This document shows positions 17,994 through 26,849 of a stretch of 64,000 nucleotides of DNA, piece after piece. The translations under genes were made by a program, and so were the position numbers. The notes under the pieces were generated by a model, which was not told the origin of the DNA, did not search any database, and saw nothing but the letters and a program-made list of their open reading frames with translations. This DNA is from Pseudomonas fluorescens (GTDB lineage Bacteria > Pseudomonadota > Gammaproteobacteria > Pseudomonadales > Pseudomonadaceae). Location: assembly GCF_018614655.1 (NCBI RefSeq), contig NZ_JAGGOG010000020.1:62001-126000 (forward strand), in the 5' to 3' direction. Positions within the stretch are counted from its first letter, which is position 1. Each line of letters begins with the position of its first letter.

Positions 17994-18893
17994 ATGTCCC
18001 TTCCCTCTCATGTACGCCTGGTGGAAGTCGGTCCCCGCGACGGCTTGCAGAACGAAGCCCAGCCCATCAGTGTCGCTGACAAGGTCAAATTGGTAGACGC
18101 CCTGACGGCCGCAGGCTTGAGCTATATCGAGGTCGGCAGTTTTGTTTCGTCCAAATGGGTGCCACAGATGGCCGGTTCTGCCGAGGTTTTTGCGCAAATC
18201 CAGCGCAAACCTGGGGTGATTTATGGCGCCTTGGCACCGAACCTTCGCGGGTTTGAAGATGCATTGGCAGCGGGAGTCAAGGAAGTTGCGGTGTTCGCGG
18301 CAGCGTCCGAGGCGTTTTCACAGCGCAATATCAATTGCTCCATCAGTGAAAGCCTGGAGCGGTTCGCACCGATCATGGCGGCGGCTAAACAGCATGGCGT
18401 CAGCGTGCGCGGTTATGTGTCGTGTGTGCTGGGTTGTCCGTACGAAGGCGAGATAGCGCCGGAACAAGTCGCAGCGGTAGCGCGCGAGCTGTTTGCCATG
18501 GGCTGCTATGAAGTATCACTGGGCGACACCATTGGCACCGGCACGGCGGGCGCGACACGGCGGATGTTCGAGGTCGTCGGTGCCCAGGTACCACGGGACA
18601 AGCTGGCCGGACATTTCCATGACACCTATGGCCAGGCGATCGCCAATATCTACGCCAGCCTGCTGGAAGGTATCCAGGTGTTCGACAGCTCTATCGCCGG
18701 CCTCGGCGGCTGCCCGTACGCCAAGGGTGCCAGCGGTAACGTGGCCACCGAAGACGTTCTGTACCTGCTCAATGGCCTGGGTATCGAAACCGGGATCAAT
18801 ATGCAGGCATTGGTCCTGGCGGGCCAACAGATTTGTTCCGTGCTGGGCCGCCCAACAGGCTCGCGAGTGGCCAAGGCCCGCAGTGCAGGCTAA
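17994..18893 (+). CDS. liuE: Hydroxymethylglutaryl-CoA lyase
   Basis: Last step of leucine degradation: HMG-CoA is split to acetoacetate and acetyl-CoA. The TIM-barrel protein has 299 residues (DRE-TIM family). Motifs: VGPRDGLQNE near the N terminus (metal-binding Asp, catalytic Arg), SCVLGCPYEG, GHFHDTYG (metal-binding His), and the signature GLGGCPYAKGASGNVATED with the catalytic Cys. It is separated from liuABCD by crcY and an acyl-CoA synthetase gene. The RBS AAGGTAG is well placed. Also called mvaB. Confidence 0.95.
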   Translation: MSLPSHVRLVEVGPRDGLQNEAQPISVADKVKLVDALTAAGLSYIEVGSFVSSKWVPQMAGSAEVFAQIQRKPGVIYGALAPNLRGFEDALAAGVKEVAVFAAASEAFSQRNINCSISESLERFAPIMAAAKQHGVSVRGYVSCVLGCPYEGEIAPEQVAAVARELFAMGCYEVSLGDTIGTGTAGATRRMFEVVGAQVPRDKLAGHFHDTYGQAIANIYASLLEGIQVFDSSIAGLGGCPYAKGASGNVATEDVLYLLNGLGIETGINMQALVLAGQQICSVLGRPTGSRVAKARSAG

Positions 18894-18913
18894 GTAGCGT
18901 TTCTGTGACGATG

Positions 18914-18943
18914 TGTTACCGCCCCCCTACACATCGAGTAACA
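18914..18943 (+). promoter_or_regulatory. Probable CbrB activator site of crcY
   Basis: TGTTAC (18914-18919) and GTAACA (18938-18943) form an inverted pair separated by 18 bases. They lie about 85-110 bases upstream of a sigma-54 promoter. CbrB, the sigma-54 activator of the CbrAB system, is known to bind such half-sites upstream of crcZ/crcY-type genes. Confidence 0.7.
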
Positions 18944-19024
18944 CGGGAACATATTGACTGGCTTTGACGCGGTGGCAATTTTGACAAAAAAATTAACCAA
19001 TTGATTTTAAACACTTTTTAAAAG

Positions 19025-19041
19025 TTGGCACGGCTTCTGCT
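19025..19041 (+). promoter_or_regulatory. Sigma-54 promoter of crcY
   Basis: TTGGCACGGCTTCTGCT has the -24 GG (19027-19028) and -12 GC (19039-19040) with exactly 10 bases between, matching the RpoN consensus TGGCACG-N4-TTGC closely. Transcription should start near 19052. Confidence 0.9.
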
Positions 19042-19051
19042 ATCTCTATGG

Positions 19052-19425
19052 CATAACAAGAATAAAAAGCACCAAACCTAATAAAAATAAGACGTAACGA
19101 CTCTGACATAACAAAAACAACACGGCAGAGACGCAGCTAACAGATTTTTTTGGAGAGGATGTGCTTCGCAGGGTACGGCAGATGCCGCCACTCGCAACCG
19201 GGCAGAGAACAATAAAACTACCTCAAGGTAGCTACCCACTGGTTGGATCGCGTGCGAAGAAGCAGATCAGCGCTCAAAAAAATACGTTTGCTCTTGACCC
19301 CGGATGGGGGTCGCCAAAAACAGCGGTAAAGGGCCACGGTTGCTAAAAACAACAATAGACCGCCCCTCAATAATAAAAAAAGAGCACGTAACAACAAATT
19401 AAAGGGGAGCTTCGGCTCCCCTTTG
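19052..19425 (+). ncRNA. crcY: CrcY small RNA, Hfq/Crc-sequestering
   Basis: About 370-nt RNA that titrates the Hfq/Crc repressor complex and so relieves carbon catabolite repression. It carries at least seven A-rich AANAANAA motifs, for example at 19055, 19080, 19110, 19208, 19348, 19369 and 19390. It has an RpoN promoter, a CbrB-like site and a strong terminator. Its place next to the HMG-CoA lyase gene is where crcY lies in P. putida. A 61-codon ORF inside (19161-19346) has no coding character. The 5' end is inferred from the promoter. Confidence 0.9.
19401..19424 (+). terminator. Terminator of crcY
   Basis: AAAGGGGAGC and GCTCCCCTTT pair over 10 bases around a TTCG tetraloop, followed by TGTGCTTT. 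Read on the minus strand the stem precedes no gene, so it serves crcY and possibly the end of the convergent acyl-CoA synthetase gene (stop at 19442). Confidence 0.85.
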
Positions 19426-19441
19426 TGCTTTCCGGGTTTCC

Positions 19442-21124
19442 TCAGTCTCCTTCCCGCAACTCCTCGATCGTGATCTCCCGCATCCGAAATTTCTGAATCT
19501 TGCCGGTCACCGTCATCGGAAACTCATCAACAAACTTGAAGTGTTTGGGCGTCTTGAAGTGCGCGATCCGCCCCTTGCACCAGGTTTGCAGCTCCAGCTC
19601 ATTGGCAACATGACCGGGATGGAACTTGATCCAGGCGACAATTTCCTCGCCATAACGCGCATCCGGGATGCCGATAATCTGCACGTCCGCCACCGCCGGA
19701 TGGGTAAAGAAAAACTCTTCCAACTCCCGTGGGTACACGTTCTCGCCACCGCGAATGATCATGTCCTTGTTGCGTCCGACGATGCACACGTAGCCCTGTT
19801 CATCCATGGTCGCGAGGTCGCCGGTGTGCATCCAGCCAGCATCGTCTATGGCATCGCAAGTCCCGATGGGGTTATTCCAATAGCCCAACATCACGCTGTA
19901 GCCGCGGGTACACAGTTCGCCGATCTGACCTCGGGGCACGGTGTTACCGGCGGCGTCGATGATCTTGCTTTCCAGTTGCGGCTGGGTGCGGCCGACGGTG
20001 GTGACGCGCAGTTCCAGGCCGTCATCCGGCCCGGTCTGCAGTGACACCGGGCTGGTTTCGGTCATTCCATAGGCAATCTGCACCTCGTTCATGTGCATCT
20101 CGCTGATGACCCGGCGCATCACCTCGATAGGACAGGTAGAACCGGCCATGATCCCGGTGCGCAGGTGCGACAGGTCGAATTCGGTGCGGCGCGGATGATC
20201 GAGCATGGCGATAAACATAGTGGGCACGCCGTACAAGCCGGTGGCCTGCTCTTCGGCGACGGCGGTCAGGGTCAAGAGCGGGTCAAAACCGTCGTTGGGG
20301 TAAATCATGGTAGTGCCGTGGGTGATGCAACCGAGGTTGCCCATGACCATGCCGAAGCAGTGATAGAGCGGCACCGGAATCACCAGGCGATCGTGCGCTG
20401 TGAGGCCCAGGCTTTCGCCGACCATGTAGCCGTTATTGAGAATATTGTGGTGACTGAGGGTCGCGCCCTTGGGGAAGCCGGTGGTGCCGGAGGTGTACTG
20501 GATGTTGACGGCTTGATCGAAGTGCAGACTGGCCTGGCGAGTGTGCAACTGCTCTGGCGGGATGCCCGCACCGATAGCCGACAACTGCGACCAGGGCAGG
20601 AATCCCGAAGGCGGTCGCGGGTCGAGACTGATCACACCGCGCAGTTCGGGCAACGCCTCACAGTGCAACTGGCCGATGGAGTGCTCCGCCAGTTCAGGTA
20701 CCAGCGCTTGCACCATGGCGTGGTAGTCGGAGGATTTGAACGAGCCGGCGCAGACCAGCCATTGGCAGCCGGATTGCTTGAGCACGTATTCCAACTCGCT
20801 GCTGCGGTACGCCGGATTGATGTTGACGAGAATCACCCCGAGCTTGGCGCTGGCCACTTGACTGATGCACCACTGGGCACAGTTGGGAGCCCAGATGCCG
20901 AGGCGGTCGCCGGTCTGCAACCCCAATGCCAGCAGGGCACGGGCGTGCAGGTCGACAGCCTCGGCCAACTGCCGCCAGGTGTAACGCAGGTGTTGGTGGC
21001 GCACCACCAGCGCTTCGCCCTCGGGATAGGCGGCGACGGTGCGATCGAACGCCTCGCCAATGGTTTGCGCCAGCAAGGCTTTATCCTGGGAACCACGGCT
21101 GTAGCTCTGATTCGGTTGTTGCAT
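19442..21124 (-). CDS. AMP-binding acyl-CoA synthetase (ACSF2-like)
   Basis: Adenylate-forming ligase of 560 residues that would activate a short- or medium-chain acid to its CoA ester. The P-loop motif is YTSGTTGFPKGATLSHHN, near 190-207; the YGMTETSP and GWMHTGDLA motifs follow, and the C-terminal catalytic lysine lies in TVTGKIQKFRMRE. The ATG at 21124 has an AGGGG RBS five bases upstream; an ATG 51 bases earlier lacks one. It is divergent from liuA across two LiuR boxes, so it probably belongs to the LiuR regulon and may feed isovalerate or related acids into the pathway. Confidence 0.9.
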   Translation of the reverse strand: MQQPNQSYSRGSQDKALLAQTIGEAFDRTVAAYPEGEALVVRHQHLRYTWRQLAEAVDLHARALLALGLQTGDRLGIWAPNCAQWCISQVASAKLGVILVNINPAYRSSELEYVLKQSGCQWLVCAGSFKSSDYHAMVQALVPELAEHSIGQLHCEALPELRGVISLDPRPPSGFLPWSQLSAIGAGIPPEQLHTRQASLHFDQAVNIQYTSGTTGFPKGATLSHHNILNNGYMVGESLGLTAHDRLVIPVPLYHCFGMVMGNLGCITHGTTMIYPNDGFDPLLTLTAVAEEQATGLYGVPTMFIAMLDHPRRTEFDLSHLRTGIMAGSTCPIEVMRRVISEMHMNEVQIAYGMTETSPVSLQTGPDDGLELRVTTVGRTQPQLESKIIDAAGNTVPRGQIGELCTRGYSVMLGYWNNPIGTCDAIDDAGWMHTGDLATMDEQGYVCIVGRNKDMIIRGGENVYPRELEEFFFTHPAVADVQIIGIPDARYGEEIVAWIKFHPGHVANELELQTWCKGRIAHFKTPKHFKFVDEFPMTVTGKIQKFRMREITIEELREGD

Positions 21125-21177
21125 AACGACCCCTATTGTCTTTTTTGTAGGTGGACGGTGCTCTGCGCCGAGCATGC

Positions 21178-21193
21178 TTGACGTTAACGTAAA
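21178..21193. promoter_or_regulatory. LiuR box 1 in the divergent promoter region
   Basis: TTGACGTTAACGTAAA is a 16-bp near-palindrome 54 bases upstream of the acyl-CoA synthetase ATG. Its centre is 43 bases (about four turns) from the second box at 21222-21235, so both should lie on one face of the DNA. Confidence 0.85.
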
Positions 21194-21221
21194 CTACGAT
21201 TGACAGCCACGCAACGCAAGC

Positions 21222-21235
21222 TTACGTTAACGTAA
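21222..21235. promoter_or_regulatory. LiuR box 2, overlapping the liuA -10
   Basis: TTACGTTAACGTAA is a perfect 14-bp palindrome. A TTGACA at 21200-21205 is 17 bases upstream of TACGTT (21223-21228), which would place the box over the -10 element of liuA. Confidence 0.8.
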
Positions 21236-21270
21236 AGGTGAGCGCCCTCCTCCGCGCAATCAGCCCACAC

Positions 21271-21278
21271 AACAACAA
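21271..21278 (+). promoter_or_regulatory. Hfq/Crc CA motif in the liuA leader
   Basis: AACAACAA, a perfect AANAANAA motif, ends 19 bases before the liuA ATG and just upstream of the RBS AAAGGTG (21284-21290). In pseudomonads Hfq with Crc blocks translation at such sites. liu mRNAs are known kinds of Crc target; direct binding here is inferred. Confidence 0.75.
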
Positions 21279-21297
21279 AGCTTAAAGGTGCCTGTCC

Positions 21298-22461
21298 ATG
21301 AGTTATCCCTCCCTGAACTTCGCCCTCGGTGAAACCATCGACATGCTGCGCGACCAGGTACAGTCCTTCGTCGCCAAGGAGCTGGCACCCCGGGCCGCCC
21401 AAATCGACATCGACAATCTGTTCCCCGCCGACATGTGGCGCAAGTTCGGCGACATGGGCCTGCTGGGCATCACCGTCCCGGAAGAGTACGGCGGCGCGGG
21501 CCTGGGTTACCTGGCCCATGTGGTGGCCATGGAAGAGATCAGCCGTGGCTCGGCCTCGGTGGCGTTGTCCTACGGCGCTCACTCCAACCTGTGCGTCAAC
21601 CAGATCAACCGCAACGGCACTCACGAACAGAAACTCAACTACCTGCCCAAACTGATCAGCGGCGAGCATATCGGCGCCCTGGCCATGAGCGAACCGAATG
21701 CCGGTTCCGACGTGGTATCGATGAAGCTGCGCGCCGACAAACGTGGCGACCACTACGTCCTCAACGGCAGCAAGACCTGGATCACCAACGGCCCCGACGC
21801 CAACACCTATGTGATCTATGCCAAGACCGACCTGGAAAAGGGTGCTCACGGCATCACGGCCTTTATTGTCGAACGCGACTCGAAAGGCTTCAGCCGCAGC
21901 AGCAAGTTCGACAAGCTGGGTATGCGCGGTTCGAACACCTGTGAGCTGTTTTTCGATGACGTGGAAGTGCCCGAAGAAAACATCCTCGGCGTGCTCAACG
22001 GTGGCGTGAAAGTGCTGATGAGCGGCCTCGATTACGAGCGCGTCGTGCTGTCCGGCGGCCCTACCGGGATCATGCAGGCCTGTATGGACCTGATCGTCCC
22101 GTATATCCACGACCGCAAGCAGTTCGGCCAGAGCATCGGCGAGTTCCAGCTGATTCAGGGCAAAGTCGCCGACATGTACACCCAGCTCAACGCCAGCCGT
22201 GCGTACCTCTACGCCGTCGCCCAGGCCTGCGAGCGTGGCGAAACCACCCGCAAGGATGCCGCCGGGGTGATCCTCTACAGCGCCGAACGCGCCACGCAAA
22301 TGGCCCTCGACGCGATCCAGATTCTCGGCGGTAACGGCTACATCAATGAATTCCCCGCCGGTCGCCTGCTGCGTGACGCCAAGCTGTATGAAATCGGCGC
22401 CGGCACCAGCGAGATACGGCGCATGTTGATTGGTCGCGAACTGTTTAACGAAACCCGCTGA
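21298..22461 (+). CDS. liuA: Isovaleryl-CoA dehydrogenase
   Basis: Flavoenzyme of 387 residues that oxidises isovaleryl-CoA to 3-methylcrotonyl-CoA. The FAD signatures are AMSEPNAGSDV near 124-134 and QILGGNGYINEFP near 341-353. The catalytic base sits as in isovaleryl-CoA dehydrogenases: E247 in GLDYERVVLSGGP, not in the C-terminal helix as in medium-chain enzymes. First gene of liuABCD, with a gap of only 13 bases to liuB. RBS AAAGGTG is eight bases upstream of the ATG. Confidence 0.96.
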   Translation: MSYPSLNFALGETIDMLRDQVQSFVAKELAPRAAQIDIDNLFPADMWRKFGDMGLLGITVPEEYGGAGLGYLAHVVAMEEISRGSASVALSYGAHSNLCVNQINRNGTHEQKLNYLPKLISGEHIGALAMSEPNAGSDVVSMKLRADKRGDHYVLNGSKTWITNGPDANTYVIYAKTDLEKGAHGITAFIVERDSKGFSRSSKFDKLGMRGSNTCELFFDDVEVPEENILGVLNGGVKVLMSGLDYERVVLSGGPTGIMQACMDLIVPYIHDRKQFGQSIGEFQLIQGKVADMYTQLNASRAYLYAVAQACERGETTRKDAAGVILYSAERATQMALDAIQILGGNGYINEFPAGRLLRDAKLYEIGAGTSEIRRMLIGRELFNETR

Positions 22462-22474
22462 CGGAGCGCGATCC

Positions 22475-24082
22475 ATGGCCACTCTGCATACCCAGCTCAA
22501 CCCGCGCTCGGCGGAATTTGCCGCCAACAGCGCGGCGATGCTCAAGCAGGTCGACGCCCTGCACACCCTGCTCGCCCACGTGCAGCAAGGCGGTGGTGCC
22601 AAGGCCCAGGAACGTCATACGTCGCGGGGTAAACTGTTGCCTCGCGAGCGCATCAATCGCTTGCTTGATCCTGGCTCGCCTTTCCTCGAACTCAGCCAAC
22701 TGGCCGCCTATCAGGTGTATGGCGAAGACGTGCCGGCAGCCGGAGTGATCGCCGGGATCGGCCGGGTCGAAGGTGTCGAGTGCATGATCGTCGCCAACGA
22801 TGCCACGGTGAAAGGCGGCTCCTATTACCCGTTGACGGTAAAAAAACACCTGCGCGCGCAAACCATCGCCGAGCAGAATCGCCTGCCTTGTATCTATCTG
22901 GTGGACTCTGGCGGCGCCAACCTGCCGCGTCAGGATGAAGTGTTCCCGGATCGCGAGCACTTCGGGCGGATCTTCTTCAACCAGGCCAACATGAGTGCCC
23001 AGGGCATCCCGCAGATTGCCGTGGTGATGGGCTCCTGCACCGCCGGTGGCGCCTACGTGCCCGCCATGGCGGACGAAGCGATCATGGTCCGCCAGCAAGC
23101 CACCATCTTTCTCGCCGGCCCACCGCTGGTCAAGGCGGCGACCGGTGAAATAGTGAGCGCCGAAGAACTGGGCGGTGCCGATGTGCATTGCAAGATTTCC
23201 GGGGTGGCCGACCACTATGCCGACAGCGATGAGCATGCCTTGGCGTTGGCCCGACGCAGCGTGGCCAACCTCAACTGGCGCAAGCAGGGGCAGTTGCAAC
23301 AACGCGCCCCGGTGGCGCCGCTGTACAACAGTGAAGAACTGTATGGCGTGATTCCGGCTGACGCCAAGCAGCCGTTCGACGTGCGGGAAGTTATTGCTCG
23401 CTTAGTGGACGGTTCGGTATTCGATGAGTTCAAGGCGCTGTTCGGCACCACGCTGGTATGCGGTTTTGCTCACCTGCATGGCTACCCGATTGCGATCCTG
23501 GCCAACAACGGCATCCTCTTCGCCGAGGCTGCGCAAAAAGGCGCGCACTTTATCGAGCTGGCCTGTCAGCGCGGGATTCCGCTGCTGTTTCTGCAAAACA
23601 TCACCGGGTTCATGGTCGGCCAGAAATACGAGGCCGGTGGCATCGCCAAGCACGGCGCCAAGCTGGTCACGGCGGTAGCCTGTGCCAAGGTGCCGAAGTT
23701 CACCGTGATCATCGGCGGCAGCTTTGGTGCCGGTAACTACGGGATGTGCGGTCGTGCCTATGACCCACGTTTCTTGTGGATGTGGCCCAACGCACGCATC
23801 GGCGTAATGGGCGCCGAACAGGCCGCCGGTGTGCTGGTGCAGGTCAAGCGCGAGCAGGCCGAACGCGCGGGCCAATCGTTCAGTGCGCAGGAAGAAACCG
23901 CCATCAAGCAGCCAATCCTCGACCAGTACGAAACCCAAGGCCACCCTTACTACTCCAGCGCTCGCTTGTGGGACGACGGTGTCATCGACCCGTTGCAGAC
24001 CCGTGACGTACTGAGCCTGGCGTTGTCGGCCGCGCTGAATGCCCCCATCGAGCCGAGCCGCTTCGGCGTGTTCCGCATGTAA
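22475..24082 (+). CDS. liuB: 3-Methylcrotonyl-CoA carboxylase, carboxyltransferase (beta) subunit
   Basis: Carboxyltransferase of 535 residues that moves CO2 from carboxybiotin on LiuD to 3-methylcrotonyl-CoA. Two crotonase-like halves are visible, with GSCTAGGAYVPAM in the first and GGSFGAGNYGMCGRAY in the second (oxyanion-hole glycines). The ATG at 22475 begins MATLHTQLNP; an in-frame upstream start inside liuA is rejected. The C-terminal FGVFRM matches the family. Confidence 0.95.
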   Translation: MATLHTQLNPRSAEFAANSAAMLKQVDALHTLLAHVQQGGGAKAQERHTSRGKLLPRERINRLLDPGSPFLELSQLAAYQVYGEDVPAAGVIAGIGRVEGVECMIVANDATVKGGSYYPLTVKKHLRAQTIAEQNRLPCIYLVDSGGANLPRQDEVFPDREHFGRIFFNQANMSAQGIPQIAVVMGSCTAGGAYVPAMADEAIMVRQQATIFLAGPPLVKAATGEIVSAEELGGADVHCKISGVADHYADSDEHALALARRSVANLNWRKQGQLQQRAPVAPLYNSEELYGVIPADAKQPFDVREVIARLVDGSVFDEFKALFGTTLVCGFAHLHGYPIAILANNGILFAEAAQKGAHFIELACQRGIPLLFLQNITGFMVGQKYEAGGIAKHGAKLVTAVACAKVPKFTVIIGGSFGAGNYGMCGRAYDPRFLWMWPNARIGVMGAEQAAGVLVQVKREQAERAGQSFSAQEETAIKQPILDQYETQGHPYYSSARLWDDGVIDPLQTRDVLSLALSAALNAPIEPSRFGVFRM

Positions 24083-24096
24083 ATGGAGCTGCACCC

Positions 24097-24903
24097 ATGA
24101 GCGATTTCAATACGCTGGAACTGGTGACCGACGCCCGTGGCTTTGCCACCTTGTGGCTCAGTCGCGAAGCAAAGAACAATGCCTTCAACGCAGAGATGAT
24201 CCGCGAGCTGATCATTGCCCTGGACCAAATCCAGGGCAACCCGGCCCTGCGCTTCCTGGTGCTGCGCGGCCGCGGCAAGCACTTCAGCGCCGGCGCGGAC
24301 CTGGCCTGGATGCAGCAGTCGGCCGAACTGGATTACCACACCAACCTGGATGACGCCCGTGAACTGGCGGAGTTGATGTACAACCTCGCCAAACTGAAGA
24401 TCCCGACCCTGGCTGTAGTTCAGGGTGCAGCCTACGGCGGCGCTCTGGGTTTGATCAGTTGCTGTGACATGGCCATTGGTGCAGACGATGCGCAGTTCTG
24501 TCTGTCAGAAGTGCGCATCGGCCTGGCGCCAGCGGTGATCAGCCCGTTTGTGGTCCAGGCCATTGGGGAGCGTGCAGCCCGGCGTTACGCCCTGACGGCG
24601 GAACGTTTCGGCGGCCAGCGCGCGCGGGAGATCGGACTGCTGGCGGAAAGTTACCCGGCCGACGAGCTGGACCGCCAAGTCGAACAGTGGATTGCCAACC
24701 TGTTGCTCAATAGCCCCGCGGCCATGCGGGCCAGCAAGGACCTGCTACGGGAAGTCGGCCATGGCGCCCTCACCCCGGCCCTGCGCCGCTATTGCGAAAA
24801 TGCCATTGCGCGCATCCGCGTCAGTAGCGAAGGCCAGGAAGGTTTGCGGGCCTTTTTGCACAAACGAGCGCCCAGTTGGCAGTCTCAGGAGCCGCGTTCA
24901 TGA
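24097..24903 (+). CDS. liuC: Methylglutaconyl-CoA hydratase
   Basis: Crotonase-fold enzyme of 268 residues that hydrates 3-methylglutaconyl-CoA to HMG-CoA. The oxyanion hole is formed by FSAGADLAWMQ near 66-76 and the GAAYGGALGL helix near 110-119. EVRIGLAPAVISPF marks the acyl-binding region. It lies 14 bases after liuB and overlaps liuD as ATGA. Confidence 0.94.
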   Translation: MSDFNTLELVTDARGFATLWLSREAKNNAFNAEMIRELIIALDQIQGNPALRFLVLRGRGKHFSAGADLAWMQQSAELDYHTNLDDARELAELMYNLAKLKIPTLAVVQGAAYGGALGLISCCDMAIGADDAQFCLSEVRIGLAPAVISPFVVQAIGERAARRYALTAERFGGQRAREIGLLAESYPADELDRQVEQWIANLLLNSPAAMRASKDLLREVGHGALTPALRRYCENAIARIRVSSEGQEGLRAFLHKRAPSWQSQEPRS

Positions 24904-26849
24904 GTTCACCCGTTCTTAACACCGTGTTGGTGGCCAATCGCGGCGAAATCGCTTGCCGGGTCATGCGCACCGCCAAGGCCATGGGCTTGACCACCGTCGC
25001 CGTCCACAGTGCCACGGATCGCGATGCGCGCCACAGCCGTGAGGCCGACATCCGCGTCGACCTCGGCGGCAGCAAGGCCGCCGACAGCTACCTGCAAATC
25101 GACAACCTGATTGCGGCGGCCAAGGCCAGTGGCGCCCAGGCGATTCACCCCGGCTATGGCTTTCTCTCGGAGAACGCCGGGTTTGCCCGCGCCATTGAAG
25201 CCGCCGGCCTGATCTTTCTCGGCCCGCCCGCCTCGGCCATTGACGCCATGGGCAGCAAGTCCGCCGCCAAGGCGCTGATGGAAACCGCTGGCGTACCGCT
25301 GGTGCCCGGCTACCACGGCGAAGCCCAGGACCTGGAGACCTTCCGCCAGGCCGCTGAACGCATTGGTTACCCGGTGCTGCTCAAGGCCACCGCCGGCGGT
25401 GGCGGCAAGGGTATGAAGGTGGTTGAGGACGTCAGCCAACTGGCCGAAGCCCTGGCCTCGGCGCAGCGTGAAGCGCTGTCATCGTTTGGCAATGCGCAGA
25501 TGTTGGTGGAGAAGTACCTGATCAAGCCGCGTCACGTGGAGATCCAGGTGTTTGCCGATCAGCACGGCCACTGCCTGTACCTCAACGAACGCGACTGCTC
25601 CATCCAGCGCCGCCACCAGAAGGTGGTCGAGGAAGCTCCGGCCCCCGGCCTCAGCCCCGAGCAACGCAGATCCATGGGGGAAGCCGCCGTGCGTGCGGCG
25701 CAGGCCATCGGTTACGTCGGCGCCGGGACCGTAGAGTTCCTGCTGGATGCCAGGGGCGAGTTTTTCTTTATGGAGATGAACACCCGGTTGCAGGTGGAGC
25801 ACCCGGTGACTGAAGCCATTACCGGCCTCGACCTGGTGGCCTGGCAGATTCGTGTCGCCCTGGGCGAGCCGCTGCCGATGACGCAGGAACAGGTGCCACT
25901 GCGGGGGCACGCCATTGAAGTGCGGTTGTACGCCGAGGACCCGGGCAATGATTTTCTGCCGGTCACCGGGCATCTGGCGTTGTACCGCGAACCCACACCG
26001 GGTCCGGGGCGGCGCGTGGACAGCGGTGTCGAGCAAGGAGACAGCGTCTCGCCCTTCTACGACCCGATGCTGGGCAAGCTGATTGCCTGGGGGGAGGATC
26101 GCGAACAGGCGCGGCTGCGACTGCTGAGCATGCTGGATGAATTCGCCATCGGCGGGCTGAAGACCAACCTGGGTTTTCTGCGGCGCATCATTGGCCACCC
26201 GGCCTTTGCGGCAGCGGAACTCGATACCGGGTTTATTCCCCGCTATCAGGATGAGCTGCTGCCGGCTGCCGGCGAACTGAGCGACGAGTTCTGGCAGGCC
26301 GCAGGTGTTGGTTTCATGCAGAGCCGAGCCGCCAGGGTGCGGGAGGATGATCCGGCGTCGCCTTGGGCCCACAGCAATGGTTTTCGTCCCGGCCTGCCCG
26401 CCGAGACGTCGCTGCATTTGAGCTGCAATGGCCAGGACCGCCTGGTGGCGTTGCAAGCCCCCGGGGCCCAATTACGGGGGGAGCAACTGGTGATCGAACA
26501 GAACGGCGTGCGCCGCTCACACTTGGCCGTACGGGCCGAGGACACACTGTTTCTGCGCTGGGGCGACGAGATGCACAGCATCACCCTGTTTGATCCGATT
26601 TCCGCCGTCGAGGCCAACCAGTTTCATCAGGGTGGCCTGACGGCGCCGATGAACGGCAGCATCGTGCGGGTGTTGGTGGAAATCGGGCAAGTGGTTGAGG
26701 CTGGGGCGCAACTGGTGGTGTTGGAAGCCATGAAAATGGAGCACAGCATCCGCGCGCCCCATGCAGGTGTGGTCAAGGCGTTGTATTGCCAGGAAGGCGA
26801 GATGGTCAGTGAAGGCAGTGCGCTCGTGGAGCTTACGGTCGCGGATTAA
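24900..26849 (+). CDS. liuD: 3-Methylcrotonyl-CoA carboxylase, biotin carboxylase (alpha) subunit
   Basis: Biotin-containing subunit of 649 residues. It has the biotin carboxylase ATP-grasp region (KATAGGGGKGMK near 158-169, FLEMNTRLQVEHPVTE-type motif near 290) and a C-terminal biotinyl domain with K612 in EAMKMEH as the biotinylation site. The ATG at 24900 overlaps the liuC stop and is preferred to one 24 bases upstream. Works with LiuB. Confidence 0.95.
   Translation: MSSPVLNTVLVANRGEIACRVMRTAKAMGLTTVAVHSATDRDARHSREADIRVDLGGSKAADSYLQIDNLIAAAKASGAQAIHPGYGFLSENAGFARAIEAAGLIFLGPPASAIDAMGSKSAAKALMETAGVPLVPGYHGEAQDLETFRQAAERIGYPVLLKATAGGGGKGMKVVEDVSQLAEALASAQREALSSFGNAQMLVEKYLIKPRHVEIQVFADQHGHCLYLNERDCSIQRRHQKVVEEAPAPGLSPEQRRSMGEAAVRAAQAIGYVGAGTVEFLLDARGEFFFMEMNTRLQVEHPVTEAITGLDLVAWQIRVALGEPLPMTQEQVPLRGHAIEVRLYAEDPGNDFLPVTGHLALYREPTPGPGRRVDSGVEQGDSVSPFYDPMLGKLIAWGEDREQARLRLLSMLDEFAIGGLKTNLGFLRRIIGHPAFAAAELDTGFIPRYQDELLPAAGELSDEFWQAAGVGFMQSRAARVREDDPASPWAHSNGFRPGLPAETSLHLSCNGQDRLVALQAPGAQLRGEQLVIEQNGVRRSHLAVRAEDTLFLRWGDEMHSITLFDPISAVEANQFHQGGLTAPMNGSIVRVLVEIGQVVEAGAQLVVLEAMKMEHSIRAPHAGVVKALYCQEGEMVSEGSALVELTVAD

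Noticed and set aside
19161..19346. 61-codon ORF in the leucine cluster
   Set aside because: It lies wholly inside crcY, has no family resemblance and an uneven codon pattern; the RNA features explain the conservation.
21184..22602. 472-codon ORF on the minus strand opposite liuA
   Set aside because: Antisense shadow of liuA/liuB; its extent would cover the LiuR boxes and the liuA start.
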